Part shown: in pieces, positions 59,152 to 64,000 of the stretch
Position numbering within the stretch: position 1 is the stretch's first letter
Layout: each line of letters starts with the position of its first letter
Source: Amaranthus tricolor
Taxonomy: Eukaryota > Streptophyta > Magnoliopsida > Caryophyllales > Amaranthaceae
Assembly (NCBI RefSeq): GCF_026212465.1
Contig: NC_080048.1
Span: 35,116,422-35,180,421 of the forward strand
Direction of reading: 5' to 3'
DNA: 64,000 nucleotides
Position numbers and translations under genes: made by a program
Notes under the pieces: generated by a model
What the model was told of the DNA's origin: nothing
Databases searched by the model: none
The model's input: the letters and a program-made list of their open reading frames with translations, nothing else

Positions 59152-62100
59152 ATGGGAAGTTCAGACGTTTCTTGGAAATTGGCGGATCATCCGAAGCTGC
59201 CTAAAGATAAGATTTTGGCTATGATAGTGCTTGATGGTTGGGGCGAGGCCAATCCTGATAAGTACAACTGTATCCATGTCGCTGAAACTCCAGTCATGGA
59301 TTCCTTCAAGCAGGTTGTTTTCTTTCAATTTCTCTATTTTGAATCAATTTGATTGGCTACTGGAAAAATAATATGTTGGCTGTTTGAGAATTTAGAATTC
59401 ACTTTTTGATTCAATTTGATTGGATTGTTGTATTTTCGTTGGATGTCGCTGACTCAGTTATAGGAAGACAACTTCATGTTAGTACTTGATGATGAATATC
59501 AATTCACACGCATAAATGAAATTTGGTAGTGCCTATTGAGTAGATTTTGAAATAAACTGTTAACTATGAGGACATATGGTGAGCTGCCACTTTCTTTAGG
59601 GTTTTGCTTTTGCTTATTACTGTTAGAATATATTTTTTTGATGTAAATTGTATTTACCTCATCCAACTTGAAAGGAGAAGGCATTGTTGCATTTTCTTTG
59701 GATGTCTCTAACTCAGCTATAGAAATACCCAATGGAGTTGTTTCTAAGGACTACTATTTGATTGTGAATTGTGAGTATCGGAAACTGTGTGTTAGTACTT
59801 TGTTTTCAGACCTACATGCATGAACGGATTTTTGGTACTGAAAACGCAACTTTTGGGGGATTTATTGTTTTTAGAAACCTTCTAATCAGGTTATTTTTCC
59901 CTACTTCAGGGTGCACCTGACAGGTGGAGGTTGATTAGGGCTCATGGAACAGCTGTTGGGCTTCCATCAGAAGATGACATGGGCAACAGTGAAGTTGGTC
60001 ATAATGCTTTGGGTGCAGGCCGTATATTTGCTCAAGGGTGGTGTTTTATTCTTACTTGTTTATGTTTTGTGCTTCTATTAATGGGTTTTAGTGTGGTTTG
60101 ATGCAAGGGCGAAGCTACATCGGCCCCTTTGTATTTTTATCTTGACCCTCTTACTAATTTATATTATATATTATATATGATATATGGACTAATTAAGTGT
60201 TGCCAAATCAACTAATCAAGTATAGTTCAATGTCAAGTCTATGTAAGTTACAATTTTAATATTTTGTAATTTCTTTTCTAAATTAATATTTCAATTGTCT
60301 CGCACAATCTTTATTGACACTTCATAACCTTTCAATTTCAGTTTCAAATTATAGAATTTTCACTTCTAAAAAAGAAAGTGTAGAATTTTAACTTGTTTAT
60401 ATATTATTATTTGCTAGTGTATAGGTTATTTGACTATAATTATCTAGCGTATCGGCTACTTGGCTCCTCTTAATTCAATTTTCTTGCTCTGCCTTGGTTA
60501 GAGGAGAGTATCCACCTATGTGGTTAAGCAAAGAACTTTAAGGGTAATCCATGTTGGTTATTTTCTTTGTTTTTCTTTTTTATTTTAAAATAACTTAGAG
60601 AAAACTTAAAAAAAAAAAAGAAATTTGATATTTTTACACTCCTAAACAATTTTGAATCCTCTTGCCTACAAATTTTGTTGACTTGTTGATTTCCTAAGAG
60701 CGGCTGGGTGGGGGTTTGCGGGGGTGGTCGAGGATTTTGGGTGTAAGAAAAAAAATTCTGGTTGTAACCCTAAATTGTTAAGTACCATCCCCTATGGTTG
60801 TTATGATTGTAAATTTATCAATTTTAGGGCCTAGTTATTAGATGAGCATATTTAATTTTTTGTTGCATAATCTAATACGAGTTTATTTATTTATTTATTT
60901 ATTTTTTGTAGAGCCAAGCTTGTTGACCTTGCTCTTGCTTCCGGAAAAATATTCGAAGGTGAAGGTTTTAATTATATTAAGGAGTCTTTTGGTACAGGCA
61001 CATTGCACCTCATTGGATTGTTGAGTGATGGAGGTGTACATTCTCGTCTTGATCAGCTACAGGTACTTTATCGAGTCCAAATACTGAATTTTGTGTTAGA
61101 TTACTTAGATATGTGTCTATCACATATTATTTTGAATAATTTATTTAGTTACTTTTTTTTTGAAAGTATGTGATTTTGTTGTTTTTTTTTATCTTACTTT
61201 TTTTGATTGCAGTTGTTATTGAAAGGAGCTTCTGATCATGGTGCCAAGAAAATCCGCGTTCATATCCTTACTGATGGGCGTGATGTCTTGGATGGTTCTA
61301 GTGTTGGCTTTGTAGAAACTCTTGAGAAAGATCTTGAACTCTTACGGAGCAAAGGTGTTGATGCACAGATTGCATCTGGTGGTGGCCGCATGTATGTTAC
61401 AATGGATCGTTATGAGGTTAGTATCTTTTCAATTTTCTGTTTGTTGTTATACACATCTAGAAGGCCCTATATTTTCCTAGACAAAGTGCATACTATTTGA
61501 ATTTGAGATTGGGTAGCACTTTAGAGTTACTTTTCATTCAAACTTCATACTCATTGTTTAGATTTCCTTATAGCTTCCTAGACATATTAGTGCATATGCG
61601 AAGTTAATGGAGATGTTTTCTTTTTTGTGTTTTTTGGTGAATGAGAATTTGAGGTCAATGTGAATATCTACAATGTTTAGGTTGTGTATAGTTAACTTCT
61701 TGTTTGATCTTCACTTGGCTTGTCATTGTTGGTTGCACAGTTCTTAATGTTTTTATGAATATGTAGCAACTAGCAAGTGAGTGGCACGTGAATATGGATG
61801 TGAAGATCAGAAAATGTATTAGATACAAATTTTTTGACAGATGTGATTGTGTTAGCAGCTTTGCATATTTTTATGGTAGTCATGATATTTATGTGACCAA
61901 GCATTCAAATTACTCTAATACCACAAGGAATATGGGGATTAATGCTCGCACTCTAAAGTTTTTGATGGTTTTTAACACGATAGGATTTTTACAGTCCGTG
62001 ATCTATAGTTGAGTTTCTTAAATTATTGCATAATGCATACTAATGTTGAGATGCGTGACGAACACTCTTACTAGTGTCTGTTTGCTTAAAATTTTTTGAC

Positions 62101-63766
62101 TCTTTCTTCTCGCTTTTACGAACCCTTATTCTTCTCTCTCATGCCGCTTTCGTCCTTTGCATGGGTGTCCTTGTTTAGATGTGGTATAATGAATGCCAAT
62201 TTTACAATTCCTCTTACTATGCTGTTAAATTGTTTTGACTTTTTATACGGGAGTTTGTTTAGTTTGTGCGTACTCAAAACATTTATTTATATATCATCAC
62301 TTTATTTTGTAGAATGATTGGGAGGTTGTGAAACGAGGTTGGGATGCCCAAGTGCTTGGTGAAGCCCCATACAAGTTCAAGAGTGCACTTGAGGCTGTCA
62401 AGAAATTGAGGATGGAAACCAAGGCTAATGACCAGTATTTGCCACCTTTTGTTATTGTGGATGACAATGGCAAGGCTGTTGGTCCAATTGTTGATGGAGA
62501 TGCTGTTGTAACATTTAACTTCAGAGCTGATCGTATGGTTATGCTTGCCAAGGCACTGGAATATGAAAATTTTGATAAGTTTGACAGAGTTCGATATCCA
62601 AAAATTCGTTATGCTGGTATGCTCGAGTATGATGGAGAGTTGAAGCTTCCTAGTCATTACCTTGTTTCTCCACCAGAAATCGACAGAACATCTGGGGAAT
62701 ATTTAGTTCACAATGGTGTCAAGACATTTGCTTGTAGGTGAGTATTAGTGAGCGATGAATCTATTTTCTTGCTGGATGTTACATCTGATTTTCTTGCTGC
62801 TGATGTTGTTGATCTCAAAGTTTTGCTGTACATGTGTGAGAGTTGTACTATGTCCGCCAGAATTTATAGAAAATACTTGTATAACTTCATTTCATTGAAC
62901 TATTCAGGTTAAAATGTTGGAAACTAATTATTTTCTGCTGAGCCTTTTTACTTTTGTTTGCTGTTCTAGAAATGCCTTGCCTTCGCTTTCTTCAACCTAG
63001 ACAAGGATGCCTCATTGATGTTGGTTCTGTTTAGGTAAACCATGAGGCTTAGATAGTGTCAGACACTTGTAAAGGTCTTTCCAGATCAGTTGCTTTTGCT
63101 TACTCTAGTTTTAAATCCTATTGGATTGACTTCATGAGTGTGAGTTGTAAGTTTATGTTAAGTTTTGTGGCATAACAATATCTTGGCTGTTATATGCCCT
63201 CTTATAGATTTTCCTTGTGCTAGAATGACTCGCAGACCTGAAACTCGGATTGTCAGATGAATTTGCAGTGAGATATGTCATAATGTATCTATTTTGTTTT
63301 AGTGATCGAAAATGTGAAACCTATTTTATGGAAATTTTGATTTAGTGTTCAAAGTTTATTGATTCAATTGATATGCTTTAAATGATACAGTGAAACAGTT
63401 AAGTTTGGACATGTCACCTTTTTCTGGAATGGTAACCGTTCAGGTTACTTTAACTCTGAGATGGAAGAGTATGTTGAAATTTCTAGTGATAGTGGCATTA
63501 GTTTCAATGTGAAACCAAAAATGAAGGCTTTGGAGATTGCCGAAAAGGCCAGGGATGCCATTCTGAGTCGCAAATTCCATCAGGTTACTCTGAGTTTTTC
63601 TAAACAATCCTTAAAGGAGGTTTCAATGTTTTGAATTTATTTTCTGAACATATCTTGTCATATCTGTCAGGTTCGTGTCAACCTTCCCAACAGTGATATG
63701 GTTGGCCATACTGGGGATATAGAGGCTACAGTTGTGGCTTGCAAGGCTGCTGATGAAGCTGTCAAG
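59152..63766 (+). CDS. iPGAM: 2,3-bisphosphoglycerate-independent phosphoglycerate mutase (5' part of gene)
   Basis: Seven coding exons are visible: 59152-59313, 59910-60037, 60912-61062, 61213-61416, 62313-62737, 63391-63583 and 63671-63766. They join in frame to 453 aa of an expected ~557; the last exons lie beyond the window. The enzyme interconverts 3- and 2-phosphoglycerate in cytosolic glycolysis without a bisphosphoglycerate cofactor, using two Mn ions and a phosphoserine. Signatures are IVLDGWG (25-31; Asp28 metal ligand), [16 protein letters not shown] (76-91; Ser81 catalytic), [39 protein letters not shown] and [12 protein letters not shown]. Start chosen at [10 protein letters not shown], the conserved plant N-terminus. 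No lesion seen. After 63766 the donor GTGCGT opens the next intron, to 64000. Confidence 0.97.
59424..59800. repeat. diverged direct duplication in iPGAM intron 1
   Basis: TTGGATGTC.CT.ACTCAG.TATAG and TGTTAGTACTT occur at 59439/59500 and again about 259 bp later. The first half of the intron was duplicated and has since diverged. Confidence 0.7.
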
Positions 63767-64000
63767 GTGCGTTTCTTCTTATGGTGTATTTTTTTCTGTC
63801 TTGTGCTTTTATCTGGTCTTCTGTTGATGTGTGAGTCGTCTCTCGTTTCTATTTTGACTTGTGTATGTGTGTTGGCCTGTTGGGTATTCTTTAGTCAAGG
63901 TAGTACTTTATTTTTCAAAAATCCTTTTGGACAAGTGTCTGTGGTGCTTTAGTTTACTCTTGGAGCTTTAAATATAACATGATTTTCATGTAGAGTTCAA

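Noticed and set aside
1..64000. CRISPR arrays, tRNA and rRNA genes
   Set aside because: No spaced repeat array of that type and no cloverleaf or rRNA segment noticed; the window is plant nuclear DNA. A tRNA scan was not possible by eye with certainty.

Overview
This is nuclear DNA from a flowering plant, most likely an AT-rich dicot. The evidence is GT-AG introns with poly-pyrimidine acceptors, three plant-type genes, and a dense, nested population of plant transposon families (CACTA, Ty1/copia, TRIM, MULE, hAT, Stowaway-like MITEs, LINE remnant). I cannot fix the species from the sequence.

Layout. 1-6094: the 3' part of an apparently intact CACTA element (tnp2, then a tnpA-like gene, then a 70-bp tandem array and a subterminal repeat block). 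It is inserted into the RNase H region of a minus-strand copia element (6095-10667) whose 5' LTR and primer binding site are visible. 10668-15037: a 179-bp direct repeat pair (about 97% identical) brackets a second, degenerate CACTA (11025-14372, TSD TCT). 15126-15612: dead LINE reverse transcriptase. 16205-16758: a TRIM. 16886-19798: a deleted MULE with ~620-bp TIRs, a truncated MURA and a remnant that looks like a plant mobile domain (PMD) gene. 19807-25293: gene-poor DNA with MITEs. 25294-30500 (minus): a complete polyol/monosaccharide transporter gene (PLT5 type, 537 aa, 3 exons). 30827-31376: a second, older TRIM. 32840-35989: an aberrant copia insertion with its two LTRs head-to-head, itself carrying a 968-bp hAT element. 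35995-41440: AT-rich DNA with MITEs and two MULE-like elements. 41450-46319: leader-like or exon-like sequence split by a one-LTR copia fragment and a hAT-like MITE. 46320-57147: a complete peroxisomal-type pseudouridine kinase gene (PUKI, 391 aa, 8 coding exons); its introns hold a 117-bp tandem array, an OTU-protease remnant and a ~670-bp-arm inverted repeat. 59152-63766: the first 7 coding exons (453 aa) of cofactor-independent phosphoglycerate mutase, running off the window.

The three host genes are unrelated housekeeping or transport functions: sugar alcohol uptake at a membrane, pseudouridine salvage in peroxisomes, and glycolysis in the cytosol. There is no sign of a shared pathway. 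The most unusual structures are the head-to-head-LTR copia insertion with a correct 5-bp target duplication, and the long inverted repeat just inside a PUKI intron, which should fold into a long hairpin in the pre-mRNA.
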